Assembly: GCF_000381965.1 (NCBI RefSeq)
Contig: NZ_KB908466.1
Span: forward strand, 38,447-102,446
DNA: 64,000 bases
DNA from: Oceanimonas smirnovii ATCC BAA-899
Lineage (GTDB): Bacteria > Pseudomonadota > Gammaproteobacteria > Enterobacterales > Aeromonadaceae
Reading direction: 5' to 3'
Positions 27,055 through 36,282 of this stretch are shown here, in pieces. Each line of letters starts with the position of its first letter. Positions within the stretch are counted from its first letter, which is position 1. A program made the position numbers and the translations under genes. Below the pieces are notes generated by a model. The model had not been told where the DNA came from. It saw only the letters and a program-made list of their open reading frames with translations, and did not search any database.

Positions 27055-28269
27055 ATGCAAGCAGCAGATGTGATTATTATTGGCGGCGGCATGGTGGGGC
27101 TGACCCTGGCACTGGCACTGAAGCCCAGCGGCCTGAAAGTGGCCGTGGTGGAAGGCAAGGTACCGGACGATACCTTTAATGAGGTGGCCGACAACCGGGT
27201 CAGTGCCATCAACCTGGCCTCTCAGACTTTGCTGGAGCGGCTGAATGCCTGGCCTGCGCACAGCAACCGGCTGGGGCCCTACACCAGCATGGAAGTATGG
27301 GAAGCCCAGAGCCGTGGGCGCATAGGCTTTTCTGCCGGGCTGATGCACCAGTCCCACTTGGGTCATATCGTGGAAAACCGCCTGCTGCAGCACCATCTGC
27401 TGGAGCAGGCGCGGCAATGTCCGCACATCAGTCTGCACATGCCGGTCCGGGCGGCGAGCGTGTCGGCCAGTGACAGCGGTGCTTTTGTGCTGCTGGATAA
27501 CGGCACTCCCATTACCGGCCGGCTGCTGGTGGGCGCCGATGGTGCCCGCTCCTGGCTGCGCGGCCAGATGCAGCCGGGCATGGTTGAATGGGACTACGAC
27601 CACAATGCGCTGGTGGCCACCATCGAAACCGATGAGCCCCATGAGCAGTGTGCCCGTCAGATATTCAGCGGCAATAATATTATCGCCTTTTTGCCCCTGG
27701 CCGGTGCGCACCGCTGCTCACTGGTCTGGTCCTGTACGCCGGAACGGGCTCAGGAGCTGCTGGCACTCAGTGACGACGACTTTAACAAGCAACTGGCCAC
27801 TGCCTTTGATCTGCGCATGGGCCTGTGCCGGGTGCTGGGGCCGCGCATGGCTGTTCCGCTCAGGGCCCGCTACAGCCAGCAGTTCTGTGGTAAACGCTGG
27901 GCACTGATTGGCGATGCGGCTCATACCATACATCCGCTGGCAGGGCAGGGAGTAAACCTGGGCCTTCAGGATGCTGCCGCCCTGGCTGATACCCTGATGA
28001 CCCGCCATGCCGAAGGTCAGGATATTGGCGAGCTGGCGGGGCTGCGTCGTTTTGAACGCTGGCGCAAGGCCGAAGCCACCACCATGCTGGCAGGCATGGA
28101 AGGGCTCAAGCGGCTGTTTGGCAGTGAGCTGGGGCCGGTTAAAGGCCTGCGTGCGTTTGGACTTGGGCTGACTGACCGGCTGACTCCGCTCAAGCGCCGG
28201 CTGGCCGCTCATGCCCTGGGCGTGGGTGGCTTGCAGCCGGCCTTGTCGCGCCTTCATGAAAATGAATGA
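27055..28269 (+). CDS. ubiI: FAD-dependent 2-octaprenylphenol hydroxylase UbiI (VisC)
   Basis: UbiI performs the C5 hydroxylation step in ubiquinone synthesis. The 404-aa protein (E. coli 400) has IIIGGGMVGLTLALAL, the RVSAINLASQTLLERL loop, LLVGADGARSWLR and WALIGDAAHTIHPLAGQGVNLGLQDAAAL. It is in the E. coli order ygfB-ubiH-ubiI-gcvTHP. Two terminators follow, so it probably ends this transcription unit. Confidence 0.94.
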   Translation: MQAADVIIIGGGMVGLTLALALKPSGLKVAVVEGKVPDDTFNEVADNRVSAINLASQTLLERLNAWPAHSNRLGPYTSMEVWEAQSRGRIGFSAGLMHQSHLGHIVENRLLQHHLLEQARQCPHISLHMPVRAASVSASDSGAFVLLDNGTPITGRLLVGADGARSWLRGQMQPGMVEWDYDHNALVATIETDEPHEQCARQIFSGNNIIAFLPLAGAHRCSLVWSCTPERAQELLALSDDDFNKQLATAFDLRMGLCRVLGPRMAVPLRARYSQQFCGKRWALIGDAAHTIHPLAGQGVNLGLQDAAALADTLMTRHAEGQDIGELAGLRRFERWRKAEATTMLAGMEGLKRLFGSELGPVKGLRAFGLGLTDRLTPLKRRLAAHALGVGGLQPALSRLHENE

Positions 28270-28270
28270 G

Positions 28271-28308
28271 AAAAACTAATGCGATCAGGTTTTGTGATTA
28301 GTTTTTTT
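28271..28308 (+). terminator. Terminator 1 after ubiI
   Basis: AAAAACTAAT (28271-28280) pairs with ATTAGTTTTT (28297-28306) through a long loop and ends in a T-run. The arms also contain CTAAT, the core of GcvA sites, but the T-tract supports a terminator. Confidence 0.65.
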
Positions 28309-28318
28309 AAGTGATGCG

Positions 28319-28344
28319 AAAGAGGCTGAAAAGCCTCTTTTTTT
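28319..28344 (+). terminator. Terminator 2 after ubiI
   Basis: AAAGAGGCT (28319-28327), loop GAAA, AGCCTCTTT (28332-28340) and further Ts: a compact strong terminator. Confidence 0.88.
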
Positions 28345-28600
28345 CGCTTGTACTGAAATGAGCGCATATTATCGCAGCATTGTTTAAATTATTGTTAATT
28401 TTTGGTTTTAATTGCAGTGTTTGTTGCTTTCTTTACGTTGAAAAAGCTGTCGTGGTACAGCTCACATTTTGCACTGAAAGGTTTACGGATTAGTTTTTTT
28501 TAACAGCTGCGCTGTGTTATCCCAACACCGCATGAGTATAATCGAACGGCACTACCGGATTATCGCTCGCTGGCCGGGCTCGCAATATTAAGGAAGCGTC
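28345..28600 (+). promoter_or_regulatory. gcvT upstream region with -10 TATAAT
   Basis: This AT-rich 256-base stretch holds a perfect -10 TATAAT (28537-28542) 58 bases before gcvT, with a poor -35, as expected of an activator-dependent promoter. ATTAG (28489-28493), the complement of the GcvA core CTAAT, lies about 45-50 bases upstream of the -10. Glycine-riboswitch hallmarks were looked for and not found, so GcvA/Lrp-type control as in E. coli is the more likely model (inference). Confidence 0.45.
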
Positions 28601-29704
28601 ATGACTCAGCAAACAGTTTTGCATCCGCAGCACCTGGAAGCCGGTGCCAAAATGGTGGATTTTCACGGTTGGCATATGCCCATCAACTATGGCTCCCAGC
28701 TGGAGGAGCATCACGCCGTGCGTCAGGACGCCGGCATGTTCGATGTGTCGCACATGACCATTGTTGATGTGAAGGGTGCCGGGGCCAAGGCCTTTCTGCA
28801 GCGCCTGCTGGCCAACGACATTGCCCGTGTCACTCAGCCGGGCAAGGCCATCTACAGCGGCATGCTGAACGAGCAGGGCGGTGTGATTGACGATCTCATC
28901 ACCTATTATTTTGCCGAAGACGATTACCGCATGATCGTCAACTCTGCTACCCGCGAAAAAGATCTGGCGTGGATGGCCAAACAATCCGCAGGGTTTGATG
29001 TGACCCTCACCGAACGCCCCGAGCTGGCCATGATCGCGGTACAGGGCCCCAACGCCAAGGCCAAAGCCGCTGCCGTATTTACTCCAGAGCAAAACGCTGC
29101 CGTGGAAGGCATGAAGCCCTTTTTTGGCGTGCAGTCAGGCGATTTGTTTATTGCCACCACCGGCTACACCGGTGAAGACGGCTATGAAATTGTGGTGCCA
29201 GCCGAGCAGGCGGCCGCCCTGTGGAATGCCCTGAAAGACGCCGGTGTGCGCCCTTGCGGCCTGGGTGCCCGTGACACCCTGCGCCTGGAAGCGGGCATGA
29301 ACCTCTATAGCCAGGACATGGATGAAGACACCTCGCCGCTGGCCGCCAACATGGCCTGGACCATTGCCTGGGAGCCGGCAAATCGTGACTTTATCGGCCG
29401 TGCCGCCCTTGAAGCCCAGCGTGAAGCGGGCGATCAGCCCAAGCAGGTAGGACTGGTGATGAAGGCGAAAGGTGTGCTTCGCGCCGGTACCCCGGTACGT
29501 TTTACCGATGCCGATGGCAATGAGCAGCAGGGAGTGATCACATCCGGTACCTTCTCACCTACACTGGGCTTCAGCATTGCCCTGGCGCGGGTGCCGCGCT
29601 CCATTGGCGACAATGCCGAAGTGGAACTGCGCAAAAAATGGATGCCGGTGTCCGTGGTAAAACCGACTTTTGTACGTTTCGGCAAAGCGGTCGCCGAGTT
29701 TTAA
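28601..29704 (+). CDS. gcvT: Glycine cleavage system T protein (aminomethyltransferase)
   Basis: GcvT moves the aminomethyl carbon from lipoyl-GcvH to tetrahydrofolate and releases ammonia. The 367-aa protein (E. coli 364) has [41 protein letters not shown], the [14 protein letters not shown] loop and [22 protein letters not shown], all folate and active-site segments. It is first of gcvT-gcvH-gcvP; gcvH follows after 20 bases. Confidence 0.96.
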   Translation: MTQQTVLHPQHLEAGAKMVDFHGWHMPINYGSQLEEHHAVRQDAGMFDVSHMTIVDVKGAGAKAFLQRLLANDIARVTQPGKAIYSGMLNEQGGVIDDLITYYFAEDDYRMIVNSATREKDLAWMAKQSAGFDVTLTERPELAMIAVQGPNAKAKAAAVFTPEQNAAVEGMKPFFGVQSGDLFIATTGYTGEDGYEIVVPAEQAAALWNALKDAGVRPCGLGARDTLRLEAGMNLYSQDMDEDTSPLAANMAWTIAWEPANRDFIGRAALEAQREAGDQPKQVGLVMKAKGVLRAGTPVRFTDADGNEQQGVITSGTFSPTLGFSIALARVPRSIGDNAEVELRKKWMPVSVVKPTFVRFGKAVAEF

Positions 29705-29724
29705 GAACCAAGAGGAACAACAAA

Positions 29725-30114
29725 ATGAGCAATATCCCCAGTGAACTGAAATATGCCCGTACTCACGAATGGGTCCGGATTGAAGAAAACGGTGAAGCGG
29801 TGATCGGTATTACCGAACATGCGCAGGATCTGTTGGGTGATATGGTGTTTGTTGAGCTGCCCGAAACCGGTCGCACCGTAGATGCCAATGAAGAGTGCTG
29901 TGTGGCCGAGTCGGTCAAGGCCGCTTCAGACATCTATGCCCCGGTCAGTGGTGAAATCATTGCGGTAAACGACGATCTGGAAGACAGCCCCGAGCTGGTG
30001 AACTCAGACCCTTACGGTGATGGCTGGCTGTTCCGCATCAAGCTGACCGATGAATCCGAACTGGATGAGTTGCTTGATGCCGAAGGCTATGAAAACAGCA
30101 TCGACGAAGACTAA
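29725..30114 (+). CDS. gcvH: Glycine cleavage system H protein (lipoyl carrier)
   Basis: GcvH carries the lipoyl arm that shuttles aminomethyl between GcvP, GcvT and Lpd. The ATG at 29725, with AGAGGAA upstream, gives 129 aa starting [20 protein letters not shown], the same length as E. coli. The lipoylated lysine is K65 in [20 protein letters not shown]. An upstream in-frame ATG inside gcvT is rejected. Confidence 0.97.
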   Translation: MSNIPSELKYARTHEWVRIEENGEAVIGITEHAQDLLGDMVFVELPETGRTVDANEECCVAESVKAASDIYAPVSGEIIAVNDDLEDSPELVNSDPYGDGWLFRIKLTDESELDELLDAEGYENSIDED

Positions 30115-30121
30115 GTTCATC

Positions 30122-30142
30122 TGTGCCCCCTGCGGGGGGCAT
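30122..30142. repeat. Small GC palindrome, second copy (gcvH-gcvP spacer)
   Basis: TGTGCCCCC-TGC-GGGGGGCAT closely resembles the palindrome upstream of roxA (7292-7311). There is no T-run, so it is not a simple terminator. It may be an intercistronic stabiliser or a dispersed repeat. Confidence 0.4.
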
Positions 30143-30248
30143 TGCCGTTGACGTGCCATTTCACCGCCAGACTTTAGCCGGCCAGTACCCCCCATTTGCC
30201 GGTCGTCTGTTCACCCTCGGGCCAGCCCCGAAGAAGGAAGTAAGAAAA

Positions 30249-33131
30249 ATGACCCAGTCTTTGTTTGAACTTGAGCAGAATAACGCCTTTACCGGCCGTC
30301 ATATCGGACCTTCCGAGCAGGAAGTGGCTGCCATGCTGGCAGCAGTCGGGGCCGAGAGCCTGGACGACCTGATTAAACAGACGGTACCGGCGAGCATTCT
30401 TAATGACCAGCCCCTTGGCATTGGCGCTCCGCGCACTGAGCAGGAAGCCCTTCGCTACCTGAAGTCGCTGGCCAGCCAGAACAAGGTGTGCAAGAGCTAT
30501 ATCGGCATGGGCTATCACGATACCCATGTGCCCCTGGTGATTCAGCGTAATGTGCTGGAAAACCCGGGCTGGTATACCGCCTATACCCCGTATCAGCCGG
30601 AGATCGCTCAGGGTCGTCTAGAAGCCCTGCTCAACTTTCAGCAAATGACCCAGGATCTGACCGGTCTGCCCCTGGCCAGCGCCTCGCTGCTGGATGAGGC
30701 TACCGCTGCTGCCGAGGCCATGGCCCTGGCCCGCCGCGTCAGCAAGAACAAAAAAGCCAATATTTTCTTTATTGCCGACGACGTGCACCCCCAGACCATC
30801 GACGTGGTGCGTGAGCGCGCCGAGCACTACGGCTTTGATATCAAGGTGGCTCCCGCCGAAGCAGTGGTGGAGCACGACGTCTTTGGTGCTCTGTTCCAGT
30901 ATCCGTCCACCACCGGTCAAATTCGTGATCTCAAGGATTTGATTGCTCAGGTTCAAAGTGGCAAGGGCATTGCCTGTGTGGCCGCCGATATTCTTTCTCT
31001 GGTGTTGCTCAAGGCCCCGGGCGAGCTGGGCGCCGACGTGGTACTGGGCAACGCCCAGCGCTTTGGTGTGCCCATGGGCTACGGTGGCCCCCACGCTGCT
31101 TTCTTTGCTACCCGCGATGAGCATAAACGCTCCCTGCCGGGCCGCATTATTGGTGTGTCCAAAGACACCCGTGGCAAGCCGGCCCTGCGCATGGCCATGC
31201 AGACCCGCGAGCAACACATTCGCCGTGAAAAAGCCAACTCCAACATCTGTACCGCCCAGGTGCTGCTGGCCAACATGTCCAGCTTCTACGCCGTGTATCA
31301 CGGCCCGGAAGGCCTGAAGCGCATTGCCGACCGGGTTCACCGCCTGACCGACATTCTGGCCCTGGGCCTCAAGAGCAAGGGTGTGGCACTCAAGCACGAC
31401 ACCTGGTTCGACACCCTCACCATTGAGACCGCCGACAAGGACGCCATTATCGCCCGCGCCCTGGCCAAAGGTGCCAACCTGCGCACCGATCTGGCCGGTG
31501 CCCTTGGGGTATCCTTGTCCGAAACCACCACCCGGGGTGACGTGGCCGAGCTGTTCGACATCTTCCTCGGTGACGGCCATGGCCTGACCGTGGACGCGCT
31601 GGATGCCAAGGCTGCCGCCGGCACCGATTCCATTCCCGCCGGGCTGGTGCGCGACAGCGCCATCCTCAGCCACGAGGTGTTCAACAGCTACCACTCGGAA
31701 ACCGAGATGCTGCGCTACATCCACAAGCTGGAGATGAAGGATCTGGCCCTGAACTACGGCATGATTTCGCTGGGCTCCTGCACCATGAAGCTGAACGCCA
31801 CCGCTGAAATGATGCCGGTGAGCTGGCCCGAGTTTGCACAAATTCACCCCTTTGCGCCGCTGGATCAGACTCAGGGCTATCAGGCCATGATTGGCGAGCT
31901 GGAAAACTGGCTGGTCAAGGTCACCGGTTACGACGCCGTGTGCATGCAGCCCAATTCCGGTGCGCAGGGGGAATACGCCGGTCTGCTGGCCATTAAAAAG
32001 TACCATGAGTCCCGCGGCGACGGTCATCGCGACATCTGTCTGATCCCAAGCTCCGCTCACGGCACCAACCCGGCCTCGGCCCAGATGGCCAACATGAAGG
32101 TGGTGGTAGTGGCCTGCGACAAGCAGGGCAACATCGACATGGCCGATCTCAAGGCCAAGGCCGAGGAAGCGGGTGAGAACCTGTCCTGCATCATGGTGAC
32201 TTATCCGTCCACCCATGGCGTGTATGAAGAGAATATTCGCGAAGTATGCGAAATCGTGCACAGCGTTGGCGGTCAGGTTTATATGGACGGTGCCAACATG
32301 AACGCTCAGGTGGGCATTACCTCACCGGGCTTTATCGGCTCCGACGTGTCGCACCTTAACTTGCACAAGACCTTTGCCATTCCTCATGGCGGCGGCGGTC
32401 CGGGCATGGGGCCCATTGGCGTAAAAGCGCACCTGGCACCTTTTGTGGCCGGCCACAGTGTGGTGAAAACCGACAAGGAAAGCCGTAACAACGGCGCCGT
32501 GTCGGCCGCTCCGTTCGGCTCAGCCAGCATTCTGCCGATCAGCTGGATGTACATTGCCATGCTGGGCGACGAAGGCCTCAAGCGTTCCACCCAGCTGGCC
32601 ATTCTGAATGCCAACTACCTGATGCGCAGCCTGGCAGAGGATTATCCCATTCTCTACACCGGCCGTAACGACCGGGTAGCCCATGAGTGCATTGTGGATA
32701 TTCGCCCGCTGAAAGAGTCCAGCGGCATCAGCGAAATGGACGTGGCCAAGCGTCTGAATGACTTTGGCTTCCATGCGCCGACCATGAGCTTTCCGGTAGC
32801 GGGTACCCTGATGATTGAACCCACAGAGTCCGAGTCCAAGGCCGAGATCGACCGCTTTATTCACGCCATGAAGCAAATTCGTGCCGAAATGCGCAAGGTA
32901 GAAAGTGGCGAGTGGACCCTGGAGGACAACCCGCTGGTGCATGCGCCCCACACTCAGGACGACATCATGGATGCCGAGTGGAACCGCGCCTACAGCCGCG
33001 AGCTGGCGGTGTTCCCGTCGAGCGAGGTACGCCGCAGCAAGTTCTGGCCTACCGTCAACCGCATCGACGATGTTTACGGTGACCGCAACCTGTTCTGCAG
33101 CTGCCTGCCCACCGAAGCCTACGGCGAGTAA
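30249..33131 (+). CDS. gcvP: Glycine dehydrogenase (decarboxylating), P protein
   Basis: GcvP is the PLP enzyme that decarboxylates glycine and loads the aminomethyl group on GcvH. The ATG at 30249 (GGAAG upstream) gives 960 aa starting [20 protein letters not shown] (E. coli 957); an in-frame GTG-region extension into the spacer is rejected. The two homologous halves are fused as in other Gammaproteobacteria. The PLP lysine is K707 in [20 protein letters not shown]. It is the last gene of gcvTHP and is followed by a terminator. Confidence 0.97.
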   Translation: MTQSLFELEQNNAFTGRHIGPSEQEVAAMLAAVGAESLDDLIKQTVPASILNDQPLGIGAPRTEQEALRYLKSLASQNKVCKSYIGMGYHDTHVPLVIQRNVLENPGWYTAYTPYQPEIAQGRLEALLNFQQMTQDLTGLPLASASLLDEATAAAEAMALARRVSKNKKANIFFIADDVHPQTIDVVRERAEHYGFDIKVAPAEAVVEHDVFGALFQYPSTTGQIRDLKDLIAQVQSGKGIACVAADILSLVLLKAPGELGADVVLGNAQRFGVPMGYGGPHAAFFATRDEHKRSLPGRIIGVSKDTRGKPALRMAMQTREQHIRREKANSNICTAQVLLANMSSFYAVYHGPEGLKRIADRVHRLTDILALGLKSKGVALKHDTWFDTLTIETADKDAIIARALAKGANLRTDLAGALGVSLSETTTRGDVAELFDIFLGDGHGLTVDALDAKAAAGTDSIPAGLVRDSAILSHEVFNSYHSETEMLRYIHKLEMKDLALNYGMISLGSCTMKLNATAEMMPVSWPEFAQIHPFAPLDQTQGYQAMIGELENWLVKVTGYDAVCMQPNSGAQGEYAGLLAIKKYHESRGDGHRDICLIPSSAHGTNPASAQMANMKVVVVACDKQGNIDMADLKAKAEEAGENLSCIMVTYPSTHGVYEENIREVCEIVHSVGGQVYMDGANMNAQVGITSPGFIGSDVSHLNLHKTFAIPHGGGGPGMGPIGVKAHLAPFVAGHSVVKTDKESRNNGAVSAAPFGSASILPISWMYIAMLGDEGLKRSTQLAILNANYLMRSLAEDYPILYTGRNDRVAHECIVDIRPLKESSGISEMDVAKRLNDFGFHAPTMSFPVAGTLMIEPTESESKAEIDRFIHAMKQIRAEMRKVESGEWTLEDNPLVHAPHTQDDIMDAEWNRAYSRELAVFPSSEVRRSKFWPTVNRIDDVYGDRNLFCSCLPTEAYGE

Positions 33132-33134
33132 CGT

Positions 33135-33164
33135 AAAAGCCCTGCTGAAAAGCGGGGCTTTTTT
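33135..33164 (+). terminator. gcvTHP terminator
   Basis: AAAAGCCCTGCT, loop GAAA, AGCGGGGCTTTTTT; the stem has one G-T-type imperfection and is followed by Ts, 3 bases past the gcvP stop. Confidence 0.9.
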
Positions 33165-33260
33165 GTGGTGCCATTCAGCCCCATGCAAATTGTCAGAAAT
33201 CGACAATACTTAGACTATTCACCAACTTGTTTGGCCTTTCACCATCAAAGGAGGTTTGCT

Positions 33261-33665
33261 ATGCCATTGCCAGACTGGATTGTGGTTGCCGATGCCGCCA
33301 AGGCGGTTGTATACAAGCAGGACTGGGTAGAAAACACAGGAGAGGAAGTGCTGGATCTTGCTCACCCGGAAGCAAGGCTGAAGGCCAGTGATCTGACAAC
33401 GGATGTTTCAGCCATGCCCGAGAGAACCGAGCCCGGCCACACTGAAAATCAGCGCTTTGCCCGCGATATCATGGCAAGAGTGCGTCATGCCCTGGATCAT
33501 AATGAAATTGGCGGTTTTTATATGGCGGCCCCGCCCCAGTTTCTTGGCCTGCTGCGTGAGGCCATGGATGACAGGCTGCGCAAGGCACTGCAAAAGGATC
33601 TGGATAAAAACCTCAGTGGCGCATCTCACAGCGAGGTGCTGGCAGCCTTTAAAAATGGCAAATAA
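33261..33665 (+). CDS. Host attachment family protein (PF10116-type)
   Basis: A 134-aa cytosolic-looking protein of the host-attachment family, named from Agrobacterium mutants; its molecular role is unknown. The start WIVVADAAKAVVYKQDWVENTG, the central MPERTEPGHTENQRFARDIMARVRHAL and FYMAAPPQFLGLLREAMDDRLRKALQKDLDKNLS match the family pattern, an RNase H/eRF1-like fold. AAGGAGG lies 6 bases before the ATG at 33261. It is monocistronic, between terminators. Confidence 0.8.
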   Translation: MPLPDWIVVADAAKAVVYKQDWVENTGEEVLDLAHPEARLKASDLTTDVSAMPERTEPGHTENQRFARDIMARVRHALDHNEIGGFYMAAPPQFLGLLREAMDDRLRKALQKDLDKNLSGASHSEVLAAFKNGK

Positions 33666-33690
33666 GCCCGCTGAGTCAATGAAAACCAGC

Positions 33691-33717
33691 AGCCGCAGTT
33701 TATCACTGCGGCTTTTT
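33691..33717 (+). terminator. Terminator after the host attachment gene
   Basis: AGCCGCAGT, loop TTATC, ACTGCGGCT, then a T-run, 25 bases past the stop and directly before the convergent yceI-like gene. Confidence 0.85.
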
Positions 33718-33718
33718 A

Positions 33719-34291
33719 CTATTGCTTGTTCAGACTCAGCACAAAGTTCACCGGCACGGCGCGGGTAATGGAAGGCAGCCCCGCCAATTCCTGCAGTTTG
33801 TCGATGCCTGCTGTCAGGGCAAAGTCCTGCTGATGCACTATGACCGGATCCCAGCTGGATACCAGCAAATCGCCATTGCTTTTGCGACTGACCAATACAG
33901 TAACCGGCATGACTTTGTCCTGGCCGTGCAGGCTGAGGGTGGCGCTGGTTTCAACCAGGCTGTCGTTGCTGCTGTTAATGGTATCCAGGTGTTCAGACAA
34001 GTCGGCGCTTAACCTCAGCTCGGGATAGGTTCCGGTTTCAAACAAAAACTCACCCAAACGTTCATTACGAATGGGAATACCGGTTTCCACACTGGCCAGA
34101 TCTATGCTCAGCGTAAACTGGCCATCGTCGGTCAGATTGCCGGATACTCGCTGAAAATGGTTGGGCTCACCCACACTTTCATTTTTAATCGTGACAAAGC
34201 TGACCCGGCTGAGCTCGTTGTTCAGCTGCCAGTCGGCCAGCGCCGAGGTGCTGGCAACGCAGAGTGAGGTGAGTAACAGTTTCTTTATCAT
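33719..34291 (-). CDS. YceI family periplasmic protein
   Basis: YceI proteins are periplasmic lipocalin-like barrels that bind long isoprenoid or amphiphilic molecules. The 190-aa precursor has a signal peptide (MIKKLLLTSLCVASTSALA, cleavage near residue 20) followed by WQLNNELSRVSFVTIKNESVGEPNHFQRVSG, an IDLASVETGIPIRNERLGEFLFET segment and a C-terminal RAVPVNFVLSL, all typical. It is more divergent than E. coli YceI. It is monocistronic, convergent with the preceding gene. Confidence 0.86.
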   Translation of the reverse strand: MIKKLLLTSLCVASTSALADWQLNNELSRVSFVTIKNESVGEPNHFQRVSGNLTDDGQFTLSIDLASVETGIPIRNERLGEFLFETGTYPELRLSADLSEHLDTINSSNDSLVETSATLSLHGQDKVMPVTVLVSRKSNGDLLVSSWDPVIVHQQDFALTAGIDKLQELAGLPSITRAVPVNFVLSLNKQ

Positions 34292-34473
34292 GGCGTTCTC
34301 CTTTATTCATGAATAAAACGAGTATAGAGCAGCAGTCTGCGTGATAAATACGACAGTTCCGTTCGCAACTGTTTATTTAATGCATAGGATCACTGGCCAA
34401 TGACCATGCAAGGGAATAAGGTAGTAAAGCAAGTGTTGAGTTTTATTCTTATTAAATGAAACAAGGAGGCACT

Positions 34474-34788
34474 ATGGCCGCTAAATATGAAGCAGAACGC
34501 GCAGCCCTGATGAAGGATGTAAAACAACTGCTGAAAGACGCAGAGGCCCTTTATCATGCTGCTGCTGATGACGGCACTAAAGAAGGCAAGGCGTTAAAAG
34601 AAAAACTGAAATCCCAGCTCGACAAGGCTCAGCAGCAATACGCCGAGATGGAAGACTCGGTGATTGAGCGTACTCGCCAGGCTGCCAGCCAGACCAATGA
34701 TCTGGTGCACAGCAAACCTTATCATGCCATGGGGGTGGCGGCGGTAGTGGGTCTGCTGCTGGGTGCCCTGCTGTGCCGGGGCCGTTAA
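34474..34788 (+). CDS. ElaB/YqjD family (DUF883) membrane-anchored ribosome-associated-like protein
   Basis: A 104-aa tail-anchored protein. The long N-terminal amphipathic coiled coil (YEAERAALMKDVKQLLKDAEALYHAAADDGTKEG) is followed by the C-terminal VHSKPYHAMGVAAVVGLLLGALLCRGR, the DUF883 signature with one membrane segment. In E. coli YqjD and ElaB bind ribosomes at the inner membrane in stationary phase. AAGGAGG precedes the ATG at 34474. It starts a three-gene run matching E. coli yqjD-yqjE-yqjK. Confidence 0.88.
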   Translation: MAAKYEAERAALMKDVKQLLKDAEALYHAAADDGTKEGKALKEKLKSQLDKAQQQYAEMEDSVIERTRQAASQTNDLVHSKPYHAMGVAAVVGLLLGALLCRGR

Positions 34789-34792
34789 TTCC

Positions 34793-35185
34793 ATGAGCGG
34801 CAAACCACCCCTGAGAGACGTGCTCGATACTATTATTGAACTCTTGTTTGTGCGCTTCAGGCTGGCGCGCATTGAATTCATTGCCCAGAAAGAACGTATG
34901 GTGCGCCTGGGTGTGCTGGCGCTGGCCATGGTGGCGCTGTTCTTTATGGCCTTTATCAGCCTGTTGTTTGGCCTGAATGAAGTGCTGTCGCCGGCGGCCA
35001 GAATATGGGTGTTCTTCGGGCTGGGGGTGGTCTTGCTGGTGTTAATGGCAGTGGCGTGTGTGGCCATGGTACGCAACCTGGCCGGACAACGCCGCTTTCT
35101 GGAGCAGACCCTGAAAGATGTGCAGGAAGACGTGGCCTATCTGCGTGGCCGGCGCGATATGGACGACTGGTCCAACAAAGGCTGA
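34793..35185 (+). CDS. Phage holin-superfamily membrane protein YqjE-like
   Basis: A 130-aa inner-membrane protein with an N-terminal cytosolic helix (LRDVLDTIIELLFVRFRLARIEFIAQKERM) and two hydrophobic segments (about residues 37-60 and 69-92). This is the YqjE/PF07332 architecture; function is unknown. It starts 4 bases after the DUF883 gene at ATG 34793; the frame is open further upstream but overlaps that gene. It is the middle member of the yqjDEK-like operon. Confidence 0.83.
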   Translation: MSGKPPLRDVLDTIIELLFVRFRLARIEFIAQKERMVRLGVLALAMVALFFMAFISLLFGLNEVLSPAARIWVFFGLGVVLLVLMAVACVAMVRNLAGQRRFLEQTLKDVQEDVAYLRGRRDMDDWSNKG

Positions 35186-35194
35186 GGAGAACAA

Positions 35195-35434
35195 ATGCAC
35201 AGAAACCTGCAGGAAGAGCAGCAGATGCTGCAACTCAAGGCCGAAGCACTGCGGCTGAAACTGTTAACCCAGCAGGCCCAGCGCCGTCAGCACAGCCAGG
35301 TAGACTGGCTGGCACTGGCCGAGCAGGTGCCTAAAGTAAGCCTGGCCTGGCGACTGGCCAGCAGCCCGAAGCGCTTGCGCAACAAGTTGCTGCTGGGAGC
35401 GGGATTACTGGCGCTGGTGTGGTGGCGGCTTTAA
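35195..35434 (+). CDS. YqjK-like small membrane-associated protein
   Basis: A 79-aa protein with an N-terminal Gln/Leu-rich helix and a short hydrophobic C-terminus (LRNKLLLGAGLLALVWWRL). Position, size and profile match E. coli YqjK, the third gene of yqjDEK; sequence similarity is modest. GAGGA precedes the ATG. Its stop overlaps by 4 bases the stop of the minus-strand dnaC-like gene. Confidence 0.7.
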   Translation: MHRNLQEEQQMLQLKAEALRLKLLTQQAQRRQHSQVDWLALAEQVPKVSLAWRLASSPKRLRNKLLLGAGLLALVWWRL

Positions 35435-36282
35435 CTGTGATAGTCACCAATGTCCGGCCGGCGGCTGGGGCCGCGCAGGGCAATGTCTACCGGATGAAAT
35501 GCCTTAATGGCCTCAAAGCAGAAATCACCCACCGCTCTGTGCAGTGACTGGGGATCATGATTACTGATAATAACAATGCTTTTTGACAGGTTGCGCCGGC
35601 GACGCAGCAGGTGCCCAAGAAAACTGGACTGGCTTTCTGCCAGCCGGCTGCGGTTGGCAGCCACTTCATCCAGCACCAGCAAGTCCACTTCTTCCAGGGC
35701 GCGGCGATACTGATTGCGGCTGTCCTGATCTTCTATTACGCCAAAAAACAGCCGGTCTACCACTGACGCCCACTGCTGAAAGATCACTGACTTCTGGTGC
35801 TTGTGGATCAGCTCATGGGCAATGGCACCGGCCAGGGTGGATTTGCCAGTACCAAAATCGCCATACAGCAAAATACCGGTCCCCCCTTTTTGCTCCCAGT
35901 GATCAAACGCATTAATAAAATGGTGGGCGGTTTCAATATGATGAGCCAGCGCCGGATCATTGACGTCCATCTTGTCAAAGGTCCAGTCGGCGTTTAAGTC
36001 CGCCTGGGCCAGCAGTTTTTCGGTGCGATGTATTTTGGCTTCCTGCTGCAGCTGCTTTACATCGGCATTGGCCTGCTGCTCATACTGACGGCGTAGTGTT
36101 TCGTAGTCGTAGTGGGGCAGTTTGCCGCCGGCCCGCAATTGCTGCAGTTGCTGCAACACATGCTGTACATCACCTTTGGCGGCGGCCGGGCTGGTATCTT
36201 TTTGCGGGCGCTGCTGCTGACGACGACGGCGGGCAATATCAGCCATGTCGGCGGCAATTTCTTCAGGTGTTTTCTTCATCAT
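35431..36282 (-). CDS. DnaC-like AAA+ ATPase (helicase loader type)
   Basis: A 283-aa AAA+ ATPase of the DnaC/IstB clade, probably loading the replicative helicase DnaB. It shows Walker A GDFGTGKST (141-149), Walker B VDLLVLDEV (199-207) and a sensor-1 Asn at 241 (IVIISNHD). A charged Gln-rich N-terminal region (1-95) replaces the short E. coli N-domain. The preceding gene is DnaT-like and overlaps it by 20 bases, reproducing the E. coli dnaT-dnaC pair. Two tandem ATGs (36282, 36279) follow AGGAG. It could instead be an IstB-like protein, but no transposase is nearby. Confidence 0.78.
   Translation of the reverse strand: MMKKTPEEIAADMADIARRRRQQQRPQKDTSPAAAKGDVQHVLQQLQQLRAGGKLPHYDYETLRRQYEQQANADVKQLQQEAKIHRTEKLLAQADLNADWTFDKMDVNDPALAHHIETAHHFINAFDHWEQKGGTGILLYGDFGTGKSTLAGAIAHELIHKHQKSVIFQQWASVVDRLFFGVIEDQDSRNQYRRALEEVDLLVLDEVAANRSRLAESQSSFLGHLLRRRRNLSKSIVIISNHDPQSLHRAVGDFCFEAIKAFHPVDIALRGPSRRPDIGDYHS

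Noticed and set aside
28345..28600. Glycine riboswitch ahead of gcvT
   Set aside because: The conserved tandem-aptamer sequences were not found by eye.
30618..32261. 547-codon minus-strand frame opposite gcvP
   Set aside because: Shadow of gcvP; low-complexity His/Gly composition, no ribosome-binding site or domain.
35431..36282. IstB transposition helper instead of DnaC-like protein
   Set aside because: No IstA-like transposase or IS ends nearby, and the partner gene is clearly DnaT-like.
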